Assembly (NCBI RefSeq): GCF_037975245.1
Contig: NC_092572.1
Span: forward strand, 8,499,001 to 8,563,000
Direction of reading: 5' to 3'
Source of the DNA: Apostichopus japonicus
Taxonomy: Eukaryota > Echinodermata > Holothuroidea > Aspidochirotida > Stichopodidae
Length of the DNA stretch: 64,000 nt
Notes under the pieces: generated by a model
Databases searched by the model: none
What the model saw: only the letters and a program-made list of their open reading frames with translations
What the model was told of the DNA's origin: nothing
Shown here: in pieces, positions 46,915 to 56,193 of the stretch
Position numbering within the stretch: position 1 is the first letter of the stretch
Layout of the letters: every line of letters begins with the position of its first letter
Made by a program: the position numbers and the translations under genes

Positions 46915-48715
46915 TTAAGTGAGAGTTGAATTTTTTTTTTTTTTCCAAAATGATACTTTTCATAGTCGTCACAATATAAACCACAACAGAATTATATGCA
47001 ATTATCATTTTAGGTCCATAAAGATGTATTTTCAGAGATTTCAGTATGCACGGTGCAGTGTGTAAATACACATATGAGCAATACTGTGTAAGCAGTAACC
47101 AGGTCTATGTCTGCAACAACACTTCCAGTCACCAATTTTAATAAGCTTGACCAATTTGGGTGCATCTATGATTCTTGCAGGTATTATTGGTATCCCTGAT
47201 CACAATCCACTTGGTCTGGCTTGCCCTACCTGCAGAAACATCATCCATAGAAGGGTTAGCGGTGAGGGCTTTTTCGTCTCTGGCTCTGAAAAGTGATGAA
47301 AACTACTTTTGTTTAGCTCAGCAGAATCCTCACAAACTGACCCACAGGACATACCCCAATGTATTCCTGAACTGTTTGGAACATGTTAAACTGATATTGC
47401 ATGTCACTCCAGTGCAACTGTTAAGTTACTAAGAATAAAAGAAGAGAATTGAAGGTGTTCTTTGCCAAAATTGGATCATCGGGATTTGTAAACAACAGCC
47501 TCACTGTAACAGTATTACAGCAGTCAAAAGGAAAGCTTACTGGAATGCTATCTAGATACACTGTTCACCTCAATAGCATATCCAGTCCATTTAAAGGTTT
47601 GTGCATAGGTTGTTACAATGTATTAAAGACAGTTATAAGAGAAGAGAGGTGGATAGGGGGGCATATTTCATGATAAAACATTCAAATTTGTTGCTCGGCA
47701 GAGAACAACGACGTCAAATTACCTTATTCTCCATTGGTGGCAAGCACTGGTTCCTATAGTTACTACAGTAGATCTCCCATGGAAGCATCAGGATATCTCT
47801 TTCTGCTGTCAGAGTTGTTTGGGATTTGTTGTTACCTCATCTAACCAGTTGAGTCCATTGATACCACACCCATTCAAAGTATATCGCTGTGCATGCTGAG
47901 GACTTAGCACATCAACTTTCTCTGAAATTGACAAAACAACAGAAAACTAATGAGGAGTGAATAGGCTCAAAAACCCCATGATGCACATTGGCAGAAGCAG
48001 AATATTCATACCTTTGTGGATTATTTGCTAAATAAGACTCAAAACATTCTCTGTGCAAGGTATTAGCCCTCAGCAGCCACTCCACTTAGGATACAGACCT
48101 CATACAACATTGTGCTACAGCTGGTGTAGACTTGGTCTAGGATACTAACGTAGCGCCATTATGAACCTGAGGCCTAGGCCTAAGCTAACAACATTAGGGG
48201 TATTTCATGCATTGAAACTGAGTTTTTGTCCTTAGTTAAACACCAGGTACTTCCAGCTTTAGCAAAAACAACCTAAAGTATGATTACCATGTAATTTAGG
48301 TGCCCACAGATGTCAAATTTCACTGAACTTAGTCGTTCACGTCACACACACTGCAGGCTTTTTGGTCTGATTCTGAAGGATTTTGAATTTCGTGCATTTG
48401 GCACCTACTTAGCAGATTCAAGGCAGGAATCATACTACGGAAGCTTTGGTAGGTCAAGGCTTAATGACCCAATAGTTTATTGGGGAGGAAAACTGGTTAG
48501 AAATGCTCAGAAGGCTGTTCTAGTCTAATGTATGGACACGCACATGCTCTTTGTGGTACTTTAAGGCTGTAATACTAATTTATGCGTAAAAATCACCCAA
48601 GCGTGAAATTTTCTGACGTTTGCTTGAAAACCATTTTTACACACCATAGCAACTACTTTGATCCAAAATTGGGACTTCTAGCACTTAAAATGAAAAATTT
48701 GGCATTTTTGCTTAA

Positions 48716-49182
48716 GGTAGCATACGCCCATTAAAAGCCCCATTGACTTACACACTAAATCACAAAAGTAATGTGGTCTCTAAGTCTAGATAGAAGTTTT
48801 CACTAGCTTAACGCTACCCATCACCGGATAGCTGACAAGTTGGCCTTTCATGGCACCATCAATTTTCCGTACCATGACCGTGAAAATTTTTTGCTATCCG
48901 AGCCGGAAGTTTTCGTCACTTGTAAACAAACCTCTTCACTCAGTGGTAAACAAATTTCCTACGCTGCTCCTGGGAAGCCTAAAGGGGTCTAAAATTGCCT
49001 CAATTGACCCAATTTTTTCACCACATGTACTTCCATTCATGCTCTTCAACATGAAAGCCACAAAAAACTAGATTATGATTGATAACAGGTCACAAAAGAT
49101 GTTCTCCTGCTGCTTTTTGGCACTTTTCCTGAAGGAGAACAATCGAGCGGATTGATATAGACTCTAATAGGAGTATGCCACC
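48716..49182 (+). repeat. 467-bp terminal direct repeat, right copy
   Basis: Same length and sequence as 46448-46914. Its left flank is TTAA and its right flank TGAT, the mirror of the left copy's flanks. Confidence 0.85.
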
Positions 49183-49644
49183 TGATAGGCTGGCTGTGGG
49201 TGATACGGTAGCTTATAAAAGAAGGTTTCCACAAGTTTGCGTTTGGTGACTCCAAATGGACTTGGACCTCCAAGATCCCTATTGTTTTGGTGCAGGTGTG
49301 CATAGCCACGTACAATAGACTGACCTGTGTTTATTTAATGTATCAAAACGGTGGTTCGGGCCATTTCTATAGTAACGGCTAGTGTACTGAAGTCATCGAA
49401 ACCTCAATGCATTTTGCATTCTGGTTTACATTACGCGGTTGAGCAATTTTGAACAGCGCCGATAGCAACAACGTTAGTTTTGACAACGACGTATGTTTAG
49501 ACAACGGAAGTTAAAATAACAACGTGAGTTTGAGCAACAACGTGGTAAAACAGCAGCAACAAGTTTAGTTTAGACTGCAACAAACTTAGTTTAGACAACG
49601 AAATATGGTTGCCCTTTTCGCGTTCCATACTGAAGCACTCCTCA

Positions 49645-49957
49645 GGTGCGTATCCAGAGGGGGGGGGGCGTTGGGGGCGCGCGCCCCCCGGGTAAGAAAA
49701 AGAGGAGAGAAAAAAAAGAGAAGGAAAAAGGAAAAAAGAGGGGAAAAAAGCGGAGGAGGAGAGGAAGGAAGGGAAAAGAAAAAGAAGAAAGAGAGAAAAA
49801 GGAGAAAAGGAGGGAGTAAAAGAAAAACGCGAAGACACCGGGGAGAGAAAGAGGAACAGTGACATCATTACAGCGCTGAAGGGTAGCCAGTGACGGATCA
49901 ATGATTTCGTAAAAGTGTGACTCACCCTACCCCTTACACCGACAACTCCATTTTTTG
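49645..49957 (+). repeat. Inverted-repeat unit with long purine tract (partner 52672-52988)
   Basis: Begins CAGGTGCGTATCCAGAGGGG, then GGCGCGCGCCCCCCGGGTAA, about 170 nearly pure purines (49690-49860), then GCCAGTGACGGATCAATG and CCGACAACTCCATTTTT. The partner at 52672-52988 is its reverse complement with moderate divergence. Flanks of the pair do not match as a target duplication, so these may be two separate inserts in opposite orientation. Confidence 0.75.
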
Positions 49958-50250
49958 ACGTTTCCATTTTCCTCTCTCACTAATGATCTATATATGTACT
50001 ATATATGGTCTATCATAACGCGTGTGTAGAATTGTGCTATGAAACCAACTGTGGCTGGTCTCGAACTCGACCGTGTCGTCGGGGAACATGACGCATTTTG
50101 GGATGGGGGCGACCGCCCGCCCCCCCCCATTCAGCATTTTTTTAAATGATATCGCTAAGTAATTTCAAAATAGAAAGTGCTTAGAGGCAACTTACAAGGC
50201 CTGGGAGGTGTCATTTCCAGCGATCTGGGAGACATTTTCGGCCAAAATTT

Positions 50251-50295
50251 GCTTGTACGCTTCGCGCCAACTTATGGTGGCGCTACGCTTAGATA
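50251..50295 (-). repeat. GCGCCA hairpin module, copy 6
   Basis: Reverse-orientation copy, counterpart of the one at 39353. Confidence 0.7.
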
Positions 50296-50979
50296 ATTTG
50301 CCTACAGGCTTCGTCCCTCCCTTGGCAAATTCCTCGCTACGCGCCTGTTCGAATTTGTAACGCAAACAGCAGATATCACATCATATCAGTGAGCATGAAA
50401 ATGGCGTTCCAGGATGAAAAGCCTCAAAACTGTCCGACTTGCCTGAAAAAATAACCAAAAATTTTCGCGCGCGAAGCGCGCGTTCAACGTGTTCATGTCA
50501 ATATCATATAAGCAAGCATCGGTTATTACATCGCATGCCATCATGTACCGTACGGTCCGTTCAAATTGCGCAGTATTTCGCGGGATGCTAATGTAAACAA
50601 CGACATGTCTCATGTAGATGTATAAAAAGCATGGAGGTCCAATTATGTCAAAACTCTCTTTTACATTAGTAATGGCGAATTAGGGGCTGCACCCCCGCCG
50701 CGCAGTGGCGGAGCGTCCATACGGTCGGGGGGGGGGGGTAGATGCCCCCCCCCTGACGGACTCAAATGGACTGCTGGCGCCTTTTTCAGCTCTTTACCAC
50801 TTTTTACTTATTCTAGATTATTAACTTTTTTATTGCGCTCTCATCTACTTATTGACATTTCTCACATTTTGTTGGTGTAATTTGGCGATGACACCTTATT
50901 CTTCGTTTATCTGCAAATTAGCCAGGCCCGGAAAGGGTCATTTCCGGCGATCTAGGGAGTATCTTTATTCAAAAATTTT

Positions 50980-51022
50980 CTGTACGCTACGCGCCAACCA
51001 GTGGTGGCGCGTAGCGTTGATA
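50980..51022 (-). repeat. GCGCCA hairpin module, copy 7
   Basis: Variant with a CCAGTGG loop region, inside the block private to the right arm. Confidence 0.65.
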
Positions 51023-51676
51023 GTGTCGAAAGCGCTCCTACAGACCATTCTCGCCACTCCTGACCAATACCCCTAGCCTAGCCTCCTACGCCTATGTGTG
51101 TAGTGTTCGGTTTCGGAAATATCTGCTATTTTTGCATTTCCTTCAACCAAGTTTTATAATAGCCGTTATAAGAGGTTTTAATGTTTCTACACCAATAAAT
51201 TAACTGTGTCTAAATTTTCGAAAATTTATGACCAACATTCTGCATCACACTTCCCTCTACTCGTGCAATTTTGACCGGTCTGTTAGGGGTTGAAGGAAGT
51301 TTTTCTATATTGGTTGTCCATAGATGAAATTTTGTACAACATTATGGGTATGTTTTCAAGTGAGTTTATTCACGAGAAATGTGAATTTTCAAATTCTGAA
51401 CAAATATGGGGCTTAAAACCTTGAAAAGTTGGGCTGACGGGTATTGTGGGCCGCGACGTAGAATCACCTACAAAAGCAAAGACTCACAGGAGATGCCATC
51501 AGGTCGAACATGATGTGTGCCGGGTTGACAAACTTCAAAAAGGTTATGGATGGAAAAAAAAAACTATTAGGAAATACCTGGTTCTCAGGCAAAAAGTGTA
51601 CATCTGGTTGGTCATTTCAAGCCCGAGAAGTGCCGTTTCCGGTGATCTGGGGGGGTTTCAAAACAAGAAATTTTCT

Positions 51677-51718
51677 TGTACGCTGCGCGCCAACCGATGG
51701 TGGCGCTCCGCTTAGATA
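51677..51718 (-). repeat. GCGCCA hairpin module, copy 8
   Basis: Counterpart of the copy at 38150, 50 bp from the GGATACGCGCCTG terminus. Confidence 0.75.
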
Positions 51719-52059
51719 GTAATTCGCGCCCCCCGGGTTTGAAAATCCTGGATACGCGCCTGCTCCTTGCCAAAATTTTGGCTGGCTGCCTACATACCTC
51801 AGGCTCAAAGACTTCTAAGAATCGGCAAGTGCTGATTGGCTATAGGGCTCTCATGCTTACAGTTCAACAGTTAATAACAACTCCCAGTCCTGCTTTAATT
51901 CCACTAACAGCCTCTGCAGAGCTTAACCACAAATGTAAACAAACACTGCAGAGACTAGGAGACAAATTAAAGGAGCTTTGGCAAAAGGTGAAGGCTCAGA
52001 TTTTTTTTAACAATGGGGATTAATTGTAATTAATTAACTTTTGACCAAAAATTATTAGG

Positions 52060-52671
52060 CATCATCTTATTCATACACAATCCAACAATCATCAGTTCAA
52101 CTTTGAATATGATCCATCAAAATCTTGAGGAGATTGAGATATTTGAAAATATTACAAAGAATGACCCCTGATGACCCCCTAAATGACATTTGACCTCAAT
52201 TTTCCGAACAACCCTCATAACCCTCATCCCGAGGAACGTTTTGACCAAATTTCATTATAACTGGCCATACACTGTACGAACAGGAGCAATTGAAAATATA
52301 GGGCGGCGGTCCGGGCCACGAAAGACCCCTAGTTGATTTTTGATATCAAATTCATGAACACCCTGAAGGTAAAACTTCCATAGTACTATCGTGACAAACC
52401 CTCAACATTGTACCATGGAATCTGTAGGAGAAGAAGCATTTTGCGTATTTCCACAAAATGGCCCATTACGGCCCACAGGTGACCATTGACCCCAAATTTC
52501 GGACCATCTCTGATGGCCCTATACCCAATGGTCCTTGTGTCCAATTTCATGAAATTCCACTAAATACTGTGTGAGCGGGAGCGGTTTTACCAATTGTTGA
52601 CGGATAGAGTGATAGAGTGATAGACGCCGCACTGTAACAATAGCTCACACCAGCATGCTCGTATGAGCTAA
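52060..52671 (+). repeat. Dispersed repeat of unknown class
   Basis: Non-coding sequence with recurring ATTTGACC, TTTCATGAAATTCCA and TGATGACCCC phrases. It ends GATAGAGTGATAGACGCCGC, then AATAGCTCACACCAGC and GAGCTAAAAA. The tandem GATAGAGT and terminal GAGCTAAAAA look like a transposon 3' end. No coding frame. The class is not identified. Confidence 0.4.
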
Positions 52672-52988
52672 AAATGGAGTTGTCGGTGTAAGGGGTAGGG
52701 TGAGGCGCACGCCCCCTCTCTAATCTTCGATCTGTCACTGGCTACCCTGTGTATATAATAGGGATCAGCGCTGTAATTATGACTGTTCCTCTTTCTCTTC
52801 CCGAGGTCTTGGCGTTTATCTTCTACTTCCTGCTTTTCTCCTTTTTCTCTCTTCTTTTTCTTTTCCTTTCCATCCTCTCCTCCATTTCTTTTTACTCCCT
52901 CTTTTTCCCTTTTTTTCTTCTCTTTTTTCCTCTCCTCTTTTCCTTACCCGGGGGGCGCGCGCCCCCAACCCCCCTGGATACGCGCCTG
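52672..52988 (-). repeat. Inverted partner of 49645-49957, pyrimidine-rich on the plus strand
   Basis: Ends CCCCTGGATACGCGCCTG. The plus strand is a long CT tract from about 52785 to 52945. Confidence 0.75.
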
Positions 52989-53400
52989 CGTATAGATATC
53001 AAAGTATTAGTTTATCTATATACACTATACTTCAATATTTATTACAATGTTTGTTTTCTTCATCGGATATGGGTTCTGGAATTTTTTTTTATGTAATATA
53101 CCAAGTTTTGAAAGATGCGTGACCTAATTATGTCATTGGTTTCACTGTTAATGCTATTAACATTTGACATTACAATTGAGAAATAAAAACAAACAATAAT
53201 CAATATTAGTAGTATGACACACAGATTTACAACATAAATCCCACAGACAAGAACTTACACTTTTAGGATACCTCCCTACAGAGACCAAGTTCTTGTCTTA
53301 GCTGTTTTACATCACAAAAATCGGTTTGTGTTCTCTTTGAATAATTATCGACAGTTTGAAATCAAATCCTTCTCCGCCAGATGAACGTCAGGTTGATCAA
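52989..53400. other. Gene-free stretch
   Basis: AT-rich. It contains an inverted pair CAAGAACTTACACTTTTAGG / GACCAAGTTCTTGTC near 53249-53298, otherwise nothing recognised. Confidence 0.35.
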
Positions 53401-53610
53401 ATTAGTTTAGTTTAGTAGAAGAAAAGGATCAGGAGGGACACTTAAGTCCCCATCAAGGACCCTATAGAGAGAGGAAAAAAAAAACTGAAGACACAAACAC
53501 TCAGACCCGATTACAATGCTTAAAGTGCTTGTCCAAAGCATTCTTAAACCCATTGACACTACTTGCAAAGTACAAATGCTAATTTCCTCGTCGTCAAACA
53601 AGGTGTAATT
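53401..53610 (-). mobile_element. 3' end of a CR1/jockey-like LINE
   Basis: Read on the minus strand, one frame resembles the C-terminal tail of non-LTR reverse transcriptases (a segment reading SSVNGFKNALDKHFKHC). This is followed by a short 3' untranslated region and an (ACTAA)n tail at 53401-53415. The frame is already broken and the rest of the element is absent, so this is a 5'-truncated dead copy. Confidence 0.5.
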
Positions 53611-53792
53611 AATAACTACATTTACTTACGGATATCCTGCAAAAATGTTAGCCACCAGAGTTTCACGAAGAAAGTCAAACAAAGATTTATTTACTTCTGT
53701 TTTTCTTTTTAAGGATTAATAGCCGAGCTTTCGGAAGTCGAAAACATAAAGCAGTTTGAGTTTAATTTATTTCCACGTAATATATCTTTCTA

Positions 53793-53903
53793 TATATATA
53801 TATATATATATCTTTCTATATATATCTTTCTATATATCTATAAATATATATATATATATATATATAACTGTCGACCTAAGGTACATATCATGAGTATATA
53901 TAT

Positions 53904-53937
<34 letters not shown>
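53793..53937. repeat. (TA)n microsatellite tracts
   Basis: Two TA tracts (about 53793-53865 and 53896-53937) separated by CTGTCGACCTAAGG. The second runs straight into the palindrome. Confidence 0.9.
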
Positions 53938-53947
<10 letters not shown>

Positions 53948-54086
53948 ATACTAGATGAGACTAGTGGAACACTAGTAGTTGTAACTCGGAGTTTCACGCG
54001 TTATGGTCTGACGTTCGCTATAACGCGTGAAACTCCGAGTTACAACTACTAGTGTTCCACTAGTGTCATCTAGTATCAACATATAT
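53938..54086. mobile_element. Nearly perfect palindrome, 67-bp arms (palindromic MITE)
   Basis: Arms 53938-54004 and 54020-54086 are reverse complements with a single mismatch, around a 15-base loop (54005-54019). The left arm emerges from a (TA)n tract. A TA target fits Tc1/mariner-type MITEs, but with the arm starting in TATATA the exact boundary is uncertain. Confidence 0.85.
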
Positions 54087-54139
54087 TCCGCTCTGTCCAA
54101 TGGACATAGAGCACTCTGCGCCAAGATAGACGCCAACCT

Positions 54140-54156
54140 ACTCTCTCTCTCTCCAC

Positions 54157-54191
<35 letters not shown>

Positions 54192-54193
54192 CA
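54140..54193. repeat. (CT)n then (TA)n microsatellite
   Basis: CT dinucleotides followed by a short TA tract. Confidence 0.9.
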
Positions 54194-54267
54194 ATGGTGA
54201 ATAGTTAAAGTTAAAGTATAGCTTTTAAGAGTTGATTAAGTGCTTGTTGGAGTCAACAGAATTGAAC

Positions 54268-54498
54268 AGTGAACTGAACAAAACGTTGGTGCCTTCCAAT
54301 CACAAGGTCCCCGGTTCGAGTCACTACAAGAGTAATGTATGTCGTCCAGTTACAGAGTTGTTGACAGTTCATAATCATGGACGTTCAATATGAATGTAAC
54401 AGACTGACTTCGGTCAGCTTGCGGCTTTGATAAGCCAATGAGGCTTTTTTCGCGAGTTCCTGCTTGCAGGAGGATCTAAATTACATACATACATACAG
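54268..54498 (+). mobile_element. tRNA-related SINE with CATA tail
   Basis: A tRNA-like part with a B box (GGTTCGAGTC at 54313-54322) is followed by a body with GGTCAGCTTGCGGCTTTGAT and CGCGAGTTCCTGCTTGCAGG, and a (CATA)n tail. The same end occurs at 431-515 on the other strand. The A box is not clear. Confidence 0.6.
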
Positions 54499-54667
54499 TG
54501 ATGCAAGTTGCTACGTGCGAAGATATCGAAGAATTAGGCTGGTAAAGTATTAGTATAATTATAGTTGGATGATATGACTTTATTCGAAATGTTTTTTCGA
54601 TTCCTTATATTTTGGTACACTTTAGTTGTTATATTTTTGTTCACTTTTCATTTATTTCTTCGACAAG

Positions 54668-55477
54668 CCCCGGAATGAGGAGAATGATTCATCGTCGCCA
54701 TTAATACAGTCTGAAGAAGAATATAAATCAGAAACGATCAAGTTGGACTCAACGGAGAAACAAAACACCGAGCTAGCTAATAGTGGATCAACAAATGAAG
54801 GCAATTGCAAAGTTTGTAATTTCAAAGCAACATGTTGGAAATTTTTGAATTTTTTAAAGGTTCGTTATGGTTTGCTTCTAGCCATGTTATCGGCGTTTAT
54901 ATTTGCTAATCTGAATGTTATTGATAAAGTACTTTTGCAAACACTGGATCTACTTCAAGTAATCCCAATATCTTCAATCGTTACGATGATTGGCTCATTA
55001 TTGTTTGTCTTGCAACAACGAGTTTCTCTTTCCACAAGTTGTACTGATTATATCTGGTTATCCCTTAGTGGAGTTATGCTGACTTCAAACGCCTTTTGTA
55101 CCGTCCATTCTTTGAGTTTCATTGATGCCGGAAAACAGTCACAGCTAGGAATACATAGCCTATTTTCACTATTCTTCAATTCTACTGTTGCTGTTATTAT
55201 TGGTGCTGTCGCAGTCATCGCAAGTGGAAAATGGAGAGAGCCAACATTCGTAGATGCTTCGTTGGAAATTTTGTGTAGTTTAGTGTACTTTGTTGGTCAA
55301 TGTGCTCTTTATCTTGCCCTAAAAGTAGAAAAAGTAACCGTAGTTAAAAATACATTAACAATAGACATTGTCTTCACATTCCTGATGCAGTATTTACTTT
55401 TACATATCGCTTCTACGTGGACCTCTAATGTCGGAGCATTGTTGATAATAAATGCGTGTATTGGGGTATCAATTTAA
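54668..55477 (+). pseudogene. SLC35G: SLC35G copy C main exon, missing 85 codons in frame
   Basis: Begins PRNEEND after the same acceptor context as copy B (CATTTATTTCTTCG....AG), so this is a DNA-level duplicate, not a retrocopy. It is collinear with copy B without indels except for one exact 85-codon (255-bp) deletion: FIDAG runs directly into KQSQLGIHS. The deletion removes the second half of the first EamA repeat and the start of the second, including the REPL-type and SRPSF motifs, about three to four helices. The N-terminal 50 residues are nearly identical to copy B while the membrane part is more diverged. With exon 1 at 36730 the product would be 285 residues. The frame is open, so it may be expressed, but transport function is doubtful. 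Confidence 0.75.
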
Positions 55478-55499
55478 AGGAGACACTTGCATATCCAAC

Positions 55500-56180
55500 A
55501 ATTGTCATTGATCTGCATGATGGAGATGAAATTGGTGAACTGCTTGAACCAAAACCACCCTCAAGAAGCGATTCTATGGTCACACATCCAAAGTCAACAC
55601 CATGAAGACTGAGACCCCAGTTGGAGAACACTTTAACCTTCCCAACCATACCATTAACGACATGTCCCTACAGGGGATTGAATCCTTAGGTAGCCGTCCT
55701 GACATAGTACGAATCAGCATAGAGAGGATGTGGATGCAACGCCTTCGCACCATTCAACCTCATGGGCTCAACGTTCAGGAAGGACATGACTAACTTTTCT
55801 TCTGTCCCCCTTCCTCTCCCTTTGTCCCCCCCCCCCATCACTCCTCTTCTAATAGCTCTCTTCCACCCTTTTTTCTCCACACCTTTCTGTCTTTGTCCTT
55901 CACCAGTTTATTCCCTACCCCTTTTCCATAATCCTCTCTTTGTCCCTCCACTGTTTATCTCCTACCTCTCCTCATCCCCTGTTGGTTTTTTTTCTTTCTT
56001 CTCTCCATCCCTTGTCTACTAATCCCCTTACATCTATCTCTTTGTGTTCACCATGCTCATTAACCTGTCTGTATTCTGTGCGTGTTTTTGTCCCTTCTGT
56101 TACTGTTACTTGTCATTTAGCCTTTGAAGACGATCCTGCTAGGATCGAAACGTCAGGCCAACTTATTTTTACACAAATTA
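55500..56180 (+). mobile_element. 3' remnant of a Penelope-like retroelement
   Basis: The frame to 55793 reads TPVGEHFNLPNHTINDMSL and later MQRLRTIQPHGLNVQEG, matching the C-terminal GIY-YIG endonuclease domain of Penelope-like elements. The reverse transcriptase part is missing, so the copy is 5'-truncated. The 3' untranslated part is pyrimidine-rich (about 55800-56040) and ends with the hairpin motif at 56115-56162. It begins about 25 bases after the copy C stop codon and so replaces that gene's native 3' end. Confidence 0.7.
56115..56162 (+). ncRNA. Penelope 3' hairpin motif (hammerhead-like core)
   Basis: TTTGAAGACGATCCT, loop GCT, AGGATCGAAACGTCAGGCC. One base in the GAAGA box differs from the copy at 1252. 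Its place behind a GIY-YIG remnant ties the motif to this element class. Confidence 0.45.
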
Positions 56181-56193
56181 ATATTGAATATAT

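Larger units (their letters stand above)
46448..49182. mobile_element. Composite 2.7 kb element bounded by identical 467-bp direct repeats
   Basis: The 467-bp repeats at 46448-46914 and 48716-49182 are identical as far as I can read and flank 1801 bp. The outer flanks are TGAT on both sides (46444-46447 and 49183-49186). The inner junctions are TTAA on both sides (46915-46918 and 48712-48715). Each repeat also has imperfect inverted ends (GGTAGCATACGCC / GGAGTATGCCACC). The outer duplication and identical direct repeats look like an LTR element, but the GG...CC ends and inner TTAA look like a DNA transposon. The interior encodes no recognisable gag, pol or transposase. A minus-strand segment at 47836-47921 between acceptor ttcag and donor gtaac is open for 28 codons and might be an exon. 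Confidence 0.65.
49475..51773 (-). repeat. Right arm of the large inverted repeat pair
   Basis: Read on the minus strand it starts CAGGCGCGTATCCAGGATTTT and follows 38108-40220 block by block, ending in the GTTGTCTAAAC units. Private changes are an extra module and G-run block at about 50700-51090, a purine-rich insert at 49645-49957 and loss of about 50 bp including one CATAGGCGTA terminus near 50436. Confidence 0.75.

Noticed and set aside
49645-51773. CTCCT on both sides, suggesting a 5-bp target duplication for a 2.1 kb element
   Set aside because: Homology with the other inverted arm continues past 49645, so this is not a clean insertion boundary; the match may be chance.
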